Assembly (NCBI GenBank): GCA_964465065.1
Contig: CAYXHZ010000002.1
Coordinates: forward strand, 50,273-114,272
Length of the DNA stretch: 64,000 nt
From: CAYMND01 sp964465065
Lineage (GTDB): Bacteria; Acidobacteriota; Aminicenantia; UBA2199
Direction: 5' to 3'
Positions 34,235 through 42,068 of this stretch are shown here, one piece after another. Numbering within the stretch: the stretch's first letter is position 1; each line of letters starts with the position of its first letter. Position numbers and translations under genes: made by a program. The notes under the pieces were generated by a model that saw only the letters and a program-made list of their open reading frames with translations, was not told the origin of the DNA and searched no databases.

Positions 34235-35608
34235 CTATTCCCAGATTTTACCCGGATTGAGCCGGTTGTGAGGATCGAATGCCGATTTGATCCGCTTCAT
34301 CAGTTCCAGCTCCGGCGGGCTGAACTGCATGGACATGAAGGGCTTCTTGCTCAGACCGATGCCATGCTCCCCGGACAGGGTGCCGCCGACCGTCAGCACA
34401 TGGGTGAAAATATCCTGCAGTAACAGTTCGGCCCGGGCCATTTCCTGATCGTCGGCCGGATCCACCATCAGGTTGGTGTGGATATTGCCGTCCCCGAAAT
34501 GACCGAACAGGACCAGCATGATGCCGAGTTCCCGGGCCCGTTCATGGAAGTAACGGACCGTCTGCGGGATCAGCCAGGGCGGTACGGCCACGTCCTCGTT
34601 GATTTTTTTGGGTTTGAGCCTGGAAATCGCCGGTGAAATCGCCCGCCGCAGTTGCCAGAGTTTGTCCATTTCGGCGCTGTCGGCCGCCTGATGCACGGCG
34701 TAGACGGATGGACCGGACAGCACGGCCTCCAGCTGCCGTCTGCGTCGTTCGATTTCCCAGTCCTCGCCGTCGAGCTCGACCAGCAGCGAGGCACCCAGCC
34801 CGTCCGGCTGAACCAGTCCCAGGTATTGACTGGCCGCGCACAGGGAACTCTTATCCATGAACTCGAGGACCGATGGCGCCACTCCAGCCTGGACGATCTG
34901 CCGTAACAGGACGGCCGCATCTTCAAGCGTCGAAAAATCGATGCGCCACAGGTGGCGGGCGGGGGGCAGGCGGAGCAGGCGCAGGTGAATACGGGTGACG
35001 ATGGCCAGCGTCCCCTCGGAACCGATCAGCAGGTCCTTGATATCGTAGCCGGCCACGTCCTTGAGCGACAGGGATCCGAAGCCGATCGGTGTACCGTCGA
35101 TTAAAAATCCTTCGAGCCTTTGCACGTAGCGGCCGGTGACCCCGTATTTGAAACAGCGTGGGCCGCCGGCGTTTTCGGCCACGTTACCGCCGATGGTCGA
35201 ATTTTTCAGGCTGGCCGGATCCGGAGGGTAGAAAAGACCGATTTCCTCGCAACGCCGGGCAAACTCGTAGGTGATCACACCGGGTTCGACCTGAGCGGTC
35301 ATGGTCTGATCGTCGAGTTCCACGATCCGGTTCATGCGGGTGAAGGCCATGACGATGCCGCCCTGAACCGGCAGAGCGCCGCCGCTGTAGCCGACGCCGG
35401 CGCCGCGGGGGGTGACCGGTAATCCGTACCGCTTGGCGATGTCCAGCACCGCCGCCACCTGCGCTTCCGTCTCCGGCAGCACCACCCACTGCGGCCAGTA
35501 CTCCTGAGCAGTTGCATCGTAACTGTAATTGAGGCGATGCAGGGGATCGGCAAAAAAATTCCCCTCGGGAACGCTTGCTTTCAATTCCTTGTCGATATTG
35601 GAGTCCAT
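34235..35608 (-). CDS. FAD-binding oxidase, glycolate/D-lactate dehydrogenase (GlcD) type
   Basis: A 457-residue flavoprotein expected to oxidise a 2-hydroxy acid such as glycolate or D-lactate. The FAD domain has TPRGAGVGYSGGALP, TIGGNVAENAGGPRCFKYGV and DLLIGSEGTLAIVT. The C-terminal domain has FGHFGDGNIHTNLM with metal-binding His and GTLSGEHGIGLSKKPF. I chose ATG 35608; a longer frame to 35725 gives an unfamiliar leader and runs into the divergent promoter. No good ribosome binding site is seen. A partner Fe-S subunit is absent next door. Confidence 0.9.
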   Translation of the reverse strand: MDSNIDKELKASVPEGNFFADPLHRLNYSYDATAQEYWPQWVVLPETEAQVAAVLDIAKRYGLPVTPRGAGVGYSGGALPVQGGIVMAFTRMNRIVELDDQTMTAQVEPGVITYEFARRCEEIGLFYPPDPASLKNSTIGGNVAENAGGPRCFKYGVTGRYVQRLEGFLIDGTPIGFGSLSLKDVAGYDIKDLLIGSEGTLAIVTRIHLRLLRLPPARHLWRIDFSTLEDAAVLLRQIVQAGVAPSVLEFMDKSSLCAASQYLGLVQPDGLGASLLVELDGEDWEIERRRRQLEAVLSGPSVYAVHQAADSAEMDKLWQLRRAISPAISRLKPKKINEDVAVPPWLIPQTVRYFHERARELGIMLVLFGHFGDGNIHTNLMVDPADDQEMARAELLLQDIFTHVLTVGGTLSGEHGIGLSKKPFMSMQFSPPELELMKRIKSAFDPHNRLNPGKIWE

Positions 35609-35692
35609 CGCTTGGTCCGGTTTTGGCAGCGTAAAGCATTTGCGACGAAAAATCAATAGACTATCCGTATCCAGGCCATTTCCGACGATCAA

Positions 35693-35721
35693 TTGACAAA
35701 GGCCGTTTGCTTCTATACAAT
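35693..35721 (+). promoter_or_regulatory. Promoter for the cNMP-FHA gene
   Basis: Perfect TTGACA (35693-35698), a 17-nt spacer and TACAAT (35716-35721), 22 nt before ATG 35744. Confidence 0.75.
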
Positions 35722-35743
35722 ACAATTTGTTGGAATCAATAAC

Positions 35744-36520
35744 ATGGACGGATTTAAAAAGTTCATAACCAGTTACAAGAACGGTGAAGTGGTTTACCAG
35801 GCCGGTGACGAACAGACGGCCTTTTACATCATCAATAAAGGTCGAGTATTGGTTCGCTCCGTCAACCCTCCCCGTGAACTGACCGTTCTGACCAAGGGGG
35901 ATTTCTTCGGGGAAGAATCCCTCAAAGAAGACCAGAAGGCCATTCTGAACATCGAAGTGATCGAGGACGCCGACATCATCCGCATCCCCTACGCCGACCT
36001 GGTGGAGATGATGAAGAAAAGTCCCGATATTTCACACAAAATCCTTAAAAAGTTGGCCGACAAGCAGAACCGCATCACCGAAAGCCTGCTCAAGACCAGT
36101 GTCGCCGCCCCGCAACCGGTCACCAAGGACAATCAGCCGGTCGAGGAACCCCCGCAGAACGGCAAGCCCGACGAGATCACTTCCGAAAAACTCGACCCCG
36201 CCATCAAGGCCTACCTGATCATCCAGCGTTCCAACCGTATCGTGCAGCTGATCAAGGCCAAAACCACCATCGGCCGGCGCGATTACACTACCGGTTTCGT
36301 ACCCGACGTCGACCTGACCAAAGAGGATGAAGAGAAATACATCTCCCGCAAGCACGCCTCGGTGATCTACAGTGAAGGCCGGTTTTTCGTCATGGAGGAA
36401 ACCGGGGCCATCAACGGCACCTTCAAGAACGGCAACAAGCTGGAAACCGGCGTCAAATACGATTTGAACAACGAAGACGAGATTACCCTCTGTCACCTCA
36501 ACGTCGCCTTCCGCTACTGA
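35744..36520 (+). CDS. Cyclic-nucleotide-binding-like and FHA domain fusion
   Basis: A 258-residue cytosolic adaptor. Residues 1-115 form a cNMP-binding fold (GEVVYQAGDEQTAFYIINKG, FFGEESL). The phosphate-binding cassette lacks the usual Arg/Ala-Thr (it reads EESLKEDQKAILNIE), so cAMP or cGMP binding is doubtful. After a Pro/Glu/Lys linker (120-155) comes an FHA domain (160-258) with all phosphothreonine-reading residues: G177-R178, S201, H204, N224-G225. It probably links a ligand or structural cue to Ser/Thr kinase signalling. No kinase gene is in the window. Confidence 0.88.
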   Translation: MDGFKKFITSYKNGEVVYQAGDEQTAFYIINKGRVLVRSVNPPRELTVLTKGDFFGEESLKEDQKAILNIEVIEDADIIRIPYADLVEMMKKSPDISHKILKKLADKQNRITESLLKTSVAAPQPVTKDNQPVEEPPQNGKPDEITSEKLDPAIKAYLIIQRSNRIVQLIKAKTTIGRRDYTTGFVPDVDLTKEDEEKYISRKHASVIYSEGRFFVMEETGAINGTFKNGNKLETGVKYDLNNEDEITLCHLNVAFRY

Positions 36521-36538
36521 CCTTCTTCCCCCACCCGC

Positions 36539-37054
36539 TCAGCGGGCCTCGAAAAAATTCCACATGGCCCGGGCCCCGTGCGGATACTTTTCGGCCCATT
36601 CTTCCCGGGACATGGCTTGGTAATCGGCGTAATCGAAGCCCGGCGACATGGTCGTCCCGACCAGCGAGAAGCTGCCTGTCGGCCTGACACGGGCAGCCTG
36701 CCACAAACCACCCGGAACGAGGACCTGAGGCCGCATTTCCGCATGCAAAGCCGGTCCCAGGCTCTGGACACTGACCGTTCCGGTCCGATCCGCGATGAAC
36801 AGTTCCAGGGGATCGCCCATGTAATGATGAAACATTTCCGGTCCGGGCAGGCGGTGCAGTTCGGTCGGATAGCCGGCCAGAACCAAAAAATATATGGCGG
36901 TGGCTGCAGACCTGGAGCGACCGTCGACAATGATTTGTTCCGGGCTGCGGTAGGTTTCCAGGAAATAGCCCCCTTCGCAGGGGTGCGGGGTCAAGCGTAA
37001 TTCATCGATCAGCTGCCGGGCGGCGGGGGGAATCGGCCGGGTCGACTCGGTCAT
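36539..37054 (-). CDS. DUF985 cupin protein
   Basis: A 171-residue single-domain cupin of the DUF985 family, known by LTPHPCEGGYFLETYRS, TAIYFLVLAG, MFHHYMGDPLELFI and GFDYADYQAM. Function of the family is unsettled. ATG 37054 is chosen because it shares a base with the upstream PilZ stop (TGATG), so the two genes are translationally coupled. It converges on the cNMP-FHA gene with 18 bp between stops. Confidence 0.88.
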   Translation of the reverse strand: MTESTRPIPPAARQLIDELRLTPHPCEGGYFLETYRSPEQIIVDGRSRSAATAIYFLVLAGYPTELHRLPGPEMFHHYMGDPLELFIADRTGTVSVQSLGPALHAEMRPQVLVPGGLWQAARVRPTGSFSLVGTTMSPGFDYADYQAMSREEWAEKYPHGARAMWNFFEAR

Positions 37055-37446
37055 CAAACCCAAAGCATCAGGGCCAGCGCCAGACCGAACAAGACCAGCG
37101 AAATCGGCCAAAAACCGAAAAGAGGAAAAAAACGGGGCGGCACGGTGATCTTCTCGTACAGATCATGGTAATCGTCCGGTGCCGAAATCAAGGCCAGACC
37201 GCATTCCGAATAGCTCTCGAAAGGGAAAGTCCGTCTGACCCAGCGTACCAGCGCCTTGATGTTGATATCGCTCGCACCGCTTTTCAGGGTCAGATCGACC
37301 AGCTGCTGCGGTTTCAGATTCATGGCGGTCACCCTCATGCCGGAGAGGGAAAGGTCCTTGACCATGGCCATCTGTTCGTTGATCGTCACGATGGTGTTGA
37401 CCGCATGCCGGTCTTCGCGACGGCGATTCTCCATCCCTTCTTTCAT
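37054..37446 (-). CDS. PilZ-domain protein with C-terminal membrane anchor
   Basis: A 130-residue protein. The PilZ cyclic di-GMP site is complete: the Arg-rich motif RRREDRH (8-14) and DLSLSGMRV (31-39, D31, S33, G36). One membrane span closes the protein (about 108-129, FGFWPISLVLFGLALALMLW), so the sensor faces the cytoplasm as a tail-anchored protein. It is a likely receptor for the cyclase at 14.6 kb. First gene of an operon with the cupin, with a promoter and a long palindrome upstream. Confidence 0.85.
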   Translation of the reverse strand: MKEGMENRRREDRHAVNTIVTINEQMAMVKDLSLSGMRVTAMNLKPQQLVDLTLKSGASDINIKALVRWVRRTFPFESYSECGLALISAPDDYHDLYEKITVPPRFFPLFGFWPISLVLFGLALALMLWV

Positions 37447-37481
37447 CTTGAATCGAACTCCAAGCCGTAAAGTTCGTAATT

Positions 37482-37510
37482 ATTGTAATCAGCTCATGAA
37501 CAAAAAACAA
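37482..37510 (-). promoter_or_regulatory. Promoter for the PilZ-cupin operon
   Basis: On the minus strand: TTGTTT (37505-37510), a 17-nt spacer and TACAAT (37482-37487), about 35 nt upstream of the PilZ start. Confidence 0.6.
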
Positions 37511-37516
37511 GACCCT

Positions 37517-37554
37517 GTACCGATTTTTTGTAAAAATTTGCAAAAAATCGGTAC
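37517..37554. repeat. Perfect 14-bp inverted repeat upstream of the PilZ promoter
   Basis: GTACCGATTTTTTG (37517-37530) and its exact complement (37541-37554) flank a 10-nt AT-rich spacer. It ends 6 nt upstream of the -35 box, with its centre about 60 nt before the expected transcription start. Neither strand has a T-run right after the hairpin, so it is more likely a protein-binding site than a terminator. Confidence 0.8.
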
Positions 37555-37585
37555 AAATCGATGAAAATCTGAGCCAACGGCGCCA

Positions 37586-38530
37586 TCAAGGCCAGAGGTA
37601 GGCCATATAGACTATATAAGCAAGGATCAAGACGCAGGCTTCGCCGCGGCTGATCCGCGAACGGCTGTTCATCATGATCAGCAACAGGATGGACAGGCCG
37701 GTCATGACCGCCAGATCGACTGCGCCGATCCCCTGCGGCCGGATCGGTGTCAGCAGACCGCCCACACCCAGTATGGCCAAAATGTTGAAAATACTGGAAC
37801 CGATCACATTGCCGACGGCGATATCCGCCTCTTTTCTGGCCGTTGCCACGACCGTGGTGGCCAATTCTGGCAGGCTGGTCCCGCCGGCAACGATGGTCAG
37901 AGCGATCAGCGCCTGCGATACTCCGAGCGATTCGGCCAAGCTGATCGCTCCGTTGACGAAAAAGTGCGATCCGACCATCAGTCCCATGAGTCCCAAGCCG
38001 ATCAGCAGGGCATCGTCCAGGACATTGTCGAGCAGAGGCTTCTGCCAGCGTCCTGAATCAAGTCGGGACCGTGCAGCGGCTCTTTTCTTTTCGCTGTAGA
38101 CAGTGACTGCGGTATATATAATCATCCCCGACAGCAACAGTCCGGCCTCGGGGCGGTCCAGCACACCGTCCTGCAGCATGGCGATGAAAATTCCGACAGC
38201 GCCGATCATGACCGGAGCATCGAATTTCAGCAGCTTGCCGTTGACCTTCAAAGGCGCCATGAATGCCGTAACACCTAATATCACAGCAATATTGAAAATA
38301 TTGGAACCGACGACATTGCCGACGGCGATACTGCCCAGCCCCGAAAGCGCCGCCTCGATGCTGACCACAAGTTCCGGTGCGCTGGTTCCCATGGCCACGA
38401 CGGTCAAGCCGACGACCAGCGGTGAAATGCCGAAACGCAAGGCCAGGCTCGAACTGCCCCGGACCAGCCAGTCGGCGCCCCAGTACAACAGAATTCCGCC
38501 CACCAGCAGCAAGAGAGTCATATGATTCAT
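37586..38530 (-). CDS. CaCA family sodium/calcium exchanger (YrbG-like)
   Basis: A 314-residue inner-membrane antiporter with about ten spans in two inverted halves. Both alpha-repeats are intact: GTSAPELVVSIEAALSG and AVGNVVGSNIFNIAVILG in the first half, GGTSLPELATTVVATARK and AVGNVIGSSIFNILAILG in the second. The conserved Glu and Asn residues for ion binding are present, so calcium extrusion in exchange for sodium or protons is likely. Monocistronic, with nothing coupled. Confidence 0.93.
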   Translation of the reverse strand: MNHMTLLLLVGGILLYWGADWLVRGSSSLALRFGISPLVVGLTVVAMGTSAPELVVSIEAALSGLGSIAVGNVVGSNIFNIAVILGVTAFMAPLKVNGKLLKFDAPVMIGAVGIFIAMLQDGVLDRPEAGLLLSGMIIYTAVTVYSEKKRAAARSRLDSGRWQKPLLDNVLDDALLIGLGLMGLMVGSHFFVNGAISLAESLGVSQALIALTIVAGGTSLPELATTVVATARKEADIAVGNVIGSSIFNILAILGVGGLLTPIRPQGIGAVDLAVMTGLSILLLIMMNSRSRISRGEACVLILAYIVYMAYLWP

Positions 38531-38605
38531 GCTCGCTCCACAGATCCTAGCTTACGCTGAAAAGAGATTGCAGTAAATCTGAACCAGGGAAAGGTTTCAA
38601 CATGC

Positions 38606-38633
38606 AAAAAAAAGGCGGACACCAGAGTCCGCC
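38606..38633 (-). terminator. Rho-independent terminator of the 38664 lipoprotein gene
   Basis: On the minus strand GGCGGAC (38627-38633) pairs perfectly with GTCCGCC (38614-38620) over a 6-nt loop, followed by eight T (38606-38613). Confidence 0.9.
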
Positions 38634-38663
38634 CCTTTACCGTATCGATCGGAAATCGACCTG

Positions 38664-39089
38664 TCAGTTCATCTTGGCCATGACTTCGCTGAAGCGTTTA
38701 TTGGCGGCCTGTACGGCCTCGTCGGCATAGAACTGGCCCAGTTTCATCATCGAAGTGCCCATCTTTTCGCCGGCTTTGGTGATGCGATCCACGATTTCCT
38801 TGTATTCGGCCGGAATCTCGCCACCTTCTTTGCCCATGGTTTTCAGTTCCGGATGCTTCTCGTTGACGGCTTTCATTTCGGGGATCAGTTTCTCCATGGC
38901 GTCGGTGTAGGCGTTCAAAGCCGCGGCCACCGAAGCTGCGCTGTCCGCTTTTTCCATCGAATTGGCCAGGTCCTCCATGACCACCGCAAACTTCTCCATC
39001 GTGGCCTTCGGACCGGCGTCGGCGCCGCCTCCGCAGGCCGCCAGCAACATCACTAGAGCCATCAGAGCCAATACAGCACGCATTTTCAT
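38664..39089 (-). CDS. Small helical lipoprotein
   Basis: A 141-residue lipoprotein: the lipobox is LLAAC with Cys at about residue 19, followed by GGGADAG. The mature part is almost entirely helical and charged, with many Met, Lys and Glu (MEKFAVVMEDLANSMEKADS, ITKAGEKMGTSMMKLGQFY), suggesting a small helical bundle at the membrane surface. It resembles general periplasmic helical lipoproteins; no specific function assigned. Has its own terminator. Confidence 0.85.
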   Translation of the reverse strand: MKMRAVLALMALVMLLAACGGGADAGPKATMEKFAVVMEDLANSMEKADSAASVAAALNAYTDAMEKLIPEMKAVNEKHPELKTMGKEGGEIPAEYKEIVDRITKAGEKMGTSMMKLGQFYADEAVQAANKRFSEVMAKMN

Positions 39090-39215
39090 TAAAGCCTCCT
39101 TGTTAGATCACACCCCAACCGAAAAAAACGTCAGTCTATCCTTTCGGATTGTGGGATATGGATAACAATATGCCAAAAGAAAACCGGATTCAACCACCAG
39201 ACCCAAAATAAAAAA

Positions 39216-40775
39216 TCACCGGCCAGCTTGCGGCATTGCCGCCAGGTCCAGGACCAGGCCCTCCAGCAAGCGGCGCGTTTTTTTCTGCGGGCACATTGCC
39301 AGCAGGGGCTTGATGGTCTCGAACCGTTCCCGGATCTCCAGCAGGCTGCGCTCGAGACGTTTCCGCTTCAGCACGTATTCTCTCTTTTGCTCATCGTCTT
39401 CGTCTTGCGCATCCAGATCGGCCTGCAGACGGCCGATCTGAGCCAGATCGCAGCGCATGGACCGCTCAAAGTCAGCAAAGGCCTGGGCGTAGCGTTTCTG
39501 TTTGTAGGCGACCAGTCCCAGGTAAAAATCGGCAACCGAACGGGGGCTTTTCAGTCTGTCGGACAGCGAACGACACCTTTCAAAACTGAGCCGGGCCGGT
39601 TCGAGGCGGTCGCCAAGGTAGTGGATAATGCCCTCCAGCTCCCAGACATCGGGCGATTCTTCGAGCTGCTCTTTGGCTGCGGCAAGCTCGCTGAGCGCCT
39701 CGTCGTAGCGCTGCAGGTGGTACTGGTTGACGGCCCGGTAATAGTGCGCCTGTCCCTGATAGAGCAGTTGCCTGTCGATGATTGTCGTGAAGGTGGTCAG
39801 CGAGTCTTCGTAGAGTTGGCTGTACAGCTGGGCGGCCCCCATTCCGAACAGCGCTTCGTAGTCGTAGGGCAGACGCATCAGAACCCGCTGGTAGTGCTCC
39901 ATGGCTTTGGCGTAATTTTCGTAGCTCAGGTTGATCAGCCCCAGACTGCGCTGAATACCCGGCAGATCGGCCGTTCTGTCCAGGACATATCGAAACTGCT
40001 TTTCGGCCGCCGCCTTACGGTTCGTACTCAGCAGCTGCTGCGCCTGATAATACCGTGGTTCGATGTACTCCTCGTCCAGCTCGAAAAACTGGCTGAAATC
40101 GCTCAAATCCTGCATTTTCAAGTACAAAAGCAACGGGGACAGCGGATATTTCTCCTCCATCAGTGCCTGCAGCCTCTTCTGTCGGCTGCGCAGGGTTTGC
40201 ATATCGACATATTTGCCGTAAATATCGCAGTATTGATAGTAAACTAAAATTTCCCAATCGGCGGCGAAGGCATCGACGACAATCGGCGTTTCTTGGCTGA
40301 AACGCTCATACTCCCGTTGCACCTGCTCGGCCACTCTGCCTGCGGAATCGTCGCTGGAAACGAAGGCCGCCTGGATCAGGCGGTAGTTTCTATAGATTAT
40401 CCGGCGCAGGCAGAGTTCGATGGGACTTTGCAGAGCCTCTTCCAAAGCCATGAACCGTTCCTGTTCCTGCTGGCAGGGAATCTGCAAATCGAGCATGCGC
40501 ACAATCAACAACCCCAGGTTCACAGCCCGTTTCTTCCTCAATTCGGCTGTCGGCTTGATCTGTTCCGCTTGTTCGTAGCAACGCTCGGCCCTCAACCAAC
40601 CCAGGTAGTGCCGCTTTTGCGTCGAGCGCTCCCCTTCGTCGATCAGATTCAGCCAACGGATATCGGGCTCGCTATTCGGTTTCAGCGCACCTTTGTCGGC
40701 GCAGGCCGTCATGCTCAACAGCGCTGCGCAAACCATCGGCAGTATTCCGATCGCTTTTTTATATTCTTGCTTCAT
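39216..40775 (-). CDS. TPR-repeat lipoprotein
   Basis: A 519-residue lipoprotein with lipobox LLSMTAC. From about 250 onward it has TPR-like units (AAAEKQFRYVLDRTADLP, YAKAMEHYQRVLMRLPYD, AHYYRAVNQYHLQRYDEALSE (split), AQAFADFERSM), indicating a periplasmic scaffold. A charged helix near 450-490 contains EDDEQKREYVLKRKRLERS. ATG 40775 is preferred because GAGG precedes it; ATG 40790 is 15 nt upstream. Partner unknown. Confidence 0.8.
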   Translation of the reverse strand: MKQEYKKAIGILPMVCAALLSMTACADKGALKPNSEPDIRWLNLIDEGERSTQKRHYLGWLRAERCYEQAEQIKPTAELRKKRAVNLGLLIVRMLDLQIPCQQEQERFMALEEALQSPIELCLRRIIYRNYRLIQAAFVSSDDSAGRVAEQVQREYERFSQETPIVVDAFAADWEILVYYQYCDIYGKYVDMQTLRSRQKRLQALMEEKYPLSPLLLYLKMQDLSDFSQFFELDEEYIEPRYYQAQQLLSTNRKAAAEKQFRYVLDRTADLPGIQRSLGLINLSYENYAKAMEHYQRVLMRLPYDYEALFGMGAAQLYSQLYEDSLTTFTTIIDRQLLYQGQAHYYRAVNQYHLQRYDEALSELAAAKEQLEESPDVWELEGIIHYLGDRLEPARLSFERCRSLSDRLKSPRSVADFYLGLVAYKQKRYAQAFADFERSMRCDLAQIGRLQADLDAQDEDDEQKREYVLKRKRLERSLLEIRERFETIKPLLAMCPQKKTRRLLEGLVLDLAAMPQAGR

Positions 40776-40912
40776 CGACACCTCACTCATACGACATCTG
40801 TCACAAAAGAATAACCGTGCACCAAAAGAATGTCAAGTGCCTAGCGGTTGCCAAGCAATCATCTGCCTTGTCGGCCATCTGATTTCCGTCTGGCTTATAT
40901 TTAAAAATGAAA

Positions 40913-40941
40913 TTGACAGCCGGTAAAATCGAAATTATTAT
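40913..40941 (+). promoter_or_regulatory. Promoter of the candidate small RNA
   Basis: Perfect TTGACA (40913-40918), a 17-nt spacer and TATTAT (40936-40941), predicting a start near 40948. Confidence 0.7.
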
Positions 40942-40947
40942 ATTAAA

Positions 40948-41024
40948 AATGCCTTTACATCCCCCCTAAGGGACCGCCCTTCAACTCCTTAAGGCCGCTT
41001 GGCTGGGGCGGTCCCGCCTTTTTA
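40948..41024 (+). ncRNA. Candidate ~75-nt small RNA with strong terminator
   Basis: A strong promoter is followed about 30 nt later by GGGACCGCCC (40970-40979) and its exact complement (41006-41015), a 10-bp GC stem around a 26-nt loop, then GCC and TTTTT (41019-41023). No plus-strand gene lies upstream, and the next operon has its own promoter at 41113, so this looks like a self-contained transcript. A six-codon frame (ATG 40949, MPLHPP) begins at the predicted start site and ends at the stem. I do not recognise a known RNA family. Confidence 0.55.
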
Positions 41025-41112
41025 CAGGCCATCACGGCTTATTTTTGTTCTGAAATGTAAACCAAATTCTTAATTTTATAAATTAACAAGCCAATTTTTG
41101 CTAATTATATTG

Positions 41113-41141
41113 TTGACAAGCCGACCGGCAGCCCCTATGAT
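41113..41141 (+). promoter_or_regulatory. Promoter of the 2-oxoacid:ferredoxin oxidoreductase operon
   Basis: Perfect TTGACA (41113-41118), a 17-nt spacer and TATGAT (41136-41141), 55 nt before ATG 41197. Together with the small RNA element it fills the 421-bp gap 40776-41196. Confidence 0.75.
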
Positions 41142-41196
41142 CAAAGCAAAAGCGTTGACGCCTCGGCAACAAGGCGAACGACGTCATGGAGGTACT

Positions 41197-41742
41197 ATGG
41201 TCCAAGTCAGATGGCATGGCCGCGGCGGTCAGGGCGGATTCACCGCCGCCCGCTTGCTGGGTATGGCCGCGGCCCTGTTCGAAAACAAGTACGCCTTGGC
41301 TTTCCCGGCCTTCGGCCCCGAACGCCGTGGCGCACCGGTTTTGGGATTCACCCGCATCGACAACTGCAAGATCACCGATCGCAGCGATGTCGAGCAGTGC
41401 GATTACGCCGTGGTTCTCGACGACACCCTGATCGAGCCCAGAGTCTGGCAGGGACTGAGACCCGGCGGGCGACTGATCGTCAACACCACGGACTCCACCG
41501 AGCTGCCGATACCTGCTGAAATTTCGGTTTGCCGTATCGACGCCACCAGTCTGGCCCTGGAGAGCCTTGGACAACCGATCACCAACACAGCCATGCTGGG
41601 TGCCTTGCTGGCAGTGTCAGGCATCGTCAGCTGCGAATCGGCCGGCCGGGCCCTGCAGTCCAGCATGCCGGCCAAACTGGCCGACAAGAACATCGGCCTG
41701 CTCGAGCGCGCCTACCGGATGACCCTGGAGAAAAGTCGATGA
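41197..41742 (+). CDS. porG: 2-oxoacid:ferredoxin oxidoreductase gamma subunit
   Basis: A 181-residue subunit of a pyruvate- or 2-ketoisovalerate-type ferredoxin oxidoreductase. The N-terminal RWHGRGGQGGFTAARLLG and PAFGPERRGAPVLGFTRI are diagnostic. GGAGG precedes ATG 41197; a longer frame to 41098 is rejected because it would include the promoter. Four subunits follow in order gamma, delta, alpha, beta with overlaps of 4, 11 and 8 bp. Enzyme activity converts a 2-oxoacid and CoA to acyl-CoA, CO2 and reduced ferredoxin. Confidence 0.9.
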   Translation: MVQVRWHGRGGQGGFTAARLLGMAAALFENKYALAFPAFGPERRGAPVLGFTRIDNCKITDRSDVEQCDYAVVLDDTLIEPRVWQGLRPGGRLIVNTTDSTELPIPAEISVCRIDATSLALESLGQPITNTAMLGALLAVSGIVSCESAGRALQSSMPAKLADKNIGLLERAYRMTLEKSR

Positions 41743-42068
41743 GTCAAGAAACGAAAGCTTCCATTTATCCGGTAATTCAACCCTTGCCCCGGCCCGAGCA
41801 TATCGACCAATACCCGGTCGGTACGAACTGTCCAGCCGGTCAGCTGGTCGAAGGCCATGCCGGCTGGCGGACTTTCCGCCCTGTGGTCAGTCGGGAAAAA
41901 TGTACCGGCTGCTGGATGTGCTACCTGCTCTGCCCCGACGCCGCCATCTTCAAGGACGAGGGCAAAGCGGCGGTCAACACCGATTTTTGCAAGGGCTGCG
42001 GCCTGTGCGCCCGTCATTGTCCGGTTCAGGCCATCACCATGGTCAAGGAGAACGAACATGAGCGTTGA
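41739..42068 (+). CDS. porD: 2-oxoacid:ferredoxin oxidoreductase delta (ferredoxin) subunit
   Basis: A 109-residue 2[4Fe-4S] protein with two cluster motifs: CTGCWMCYLLCP (C55, C58, C61, C65) and CKGCGLCARHCP (C84, C87, C90, C94). It passes electrons from the catalytic subunits to free ferredoxin. The ATG overlaps the gamma-subunit TGA by 4 bp. The N-terminal ~50 residues (HIDQYPVGTNCPAGQLVEGH) are typical for PorD. Confidence 0.92.
   Translation: MSQETKASIYPVIQPLPRPEHIDQYPVGTNCPAGQLVEGHAGWRTFRPVVSREKCTGCWMCYLLCPDAAIFKDEGKAAVNTDFCKGCGLCARHCPVQAITMVKENEHER

Noticed and set aside
40776..41196. The terminator hairpin as an attenuator of the oxidoreductase operon
   Set aside because: The operon has its own TTGACA-17-TATGAT promoter downstream of the hairpin, so an attenuator is not needed. 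A small RNA fits better.
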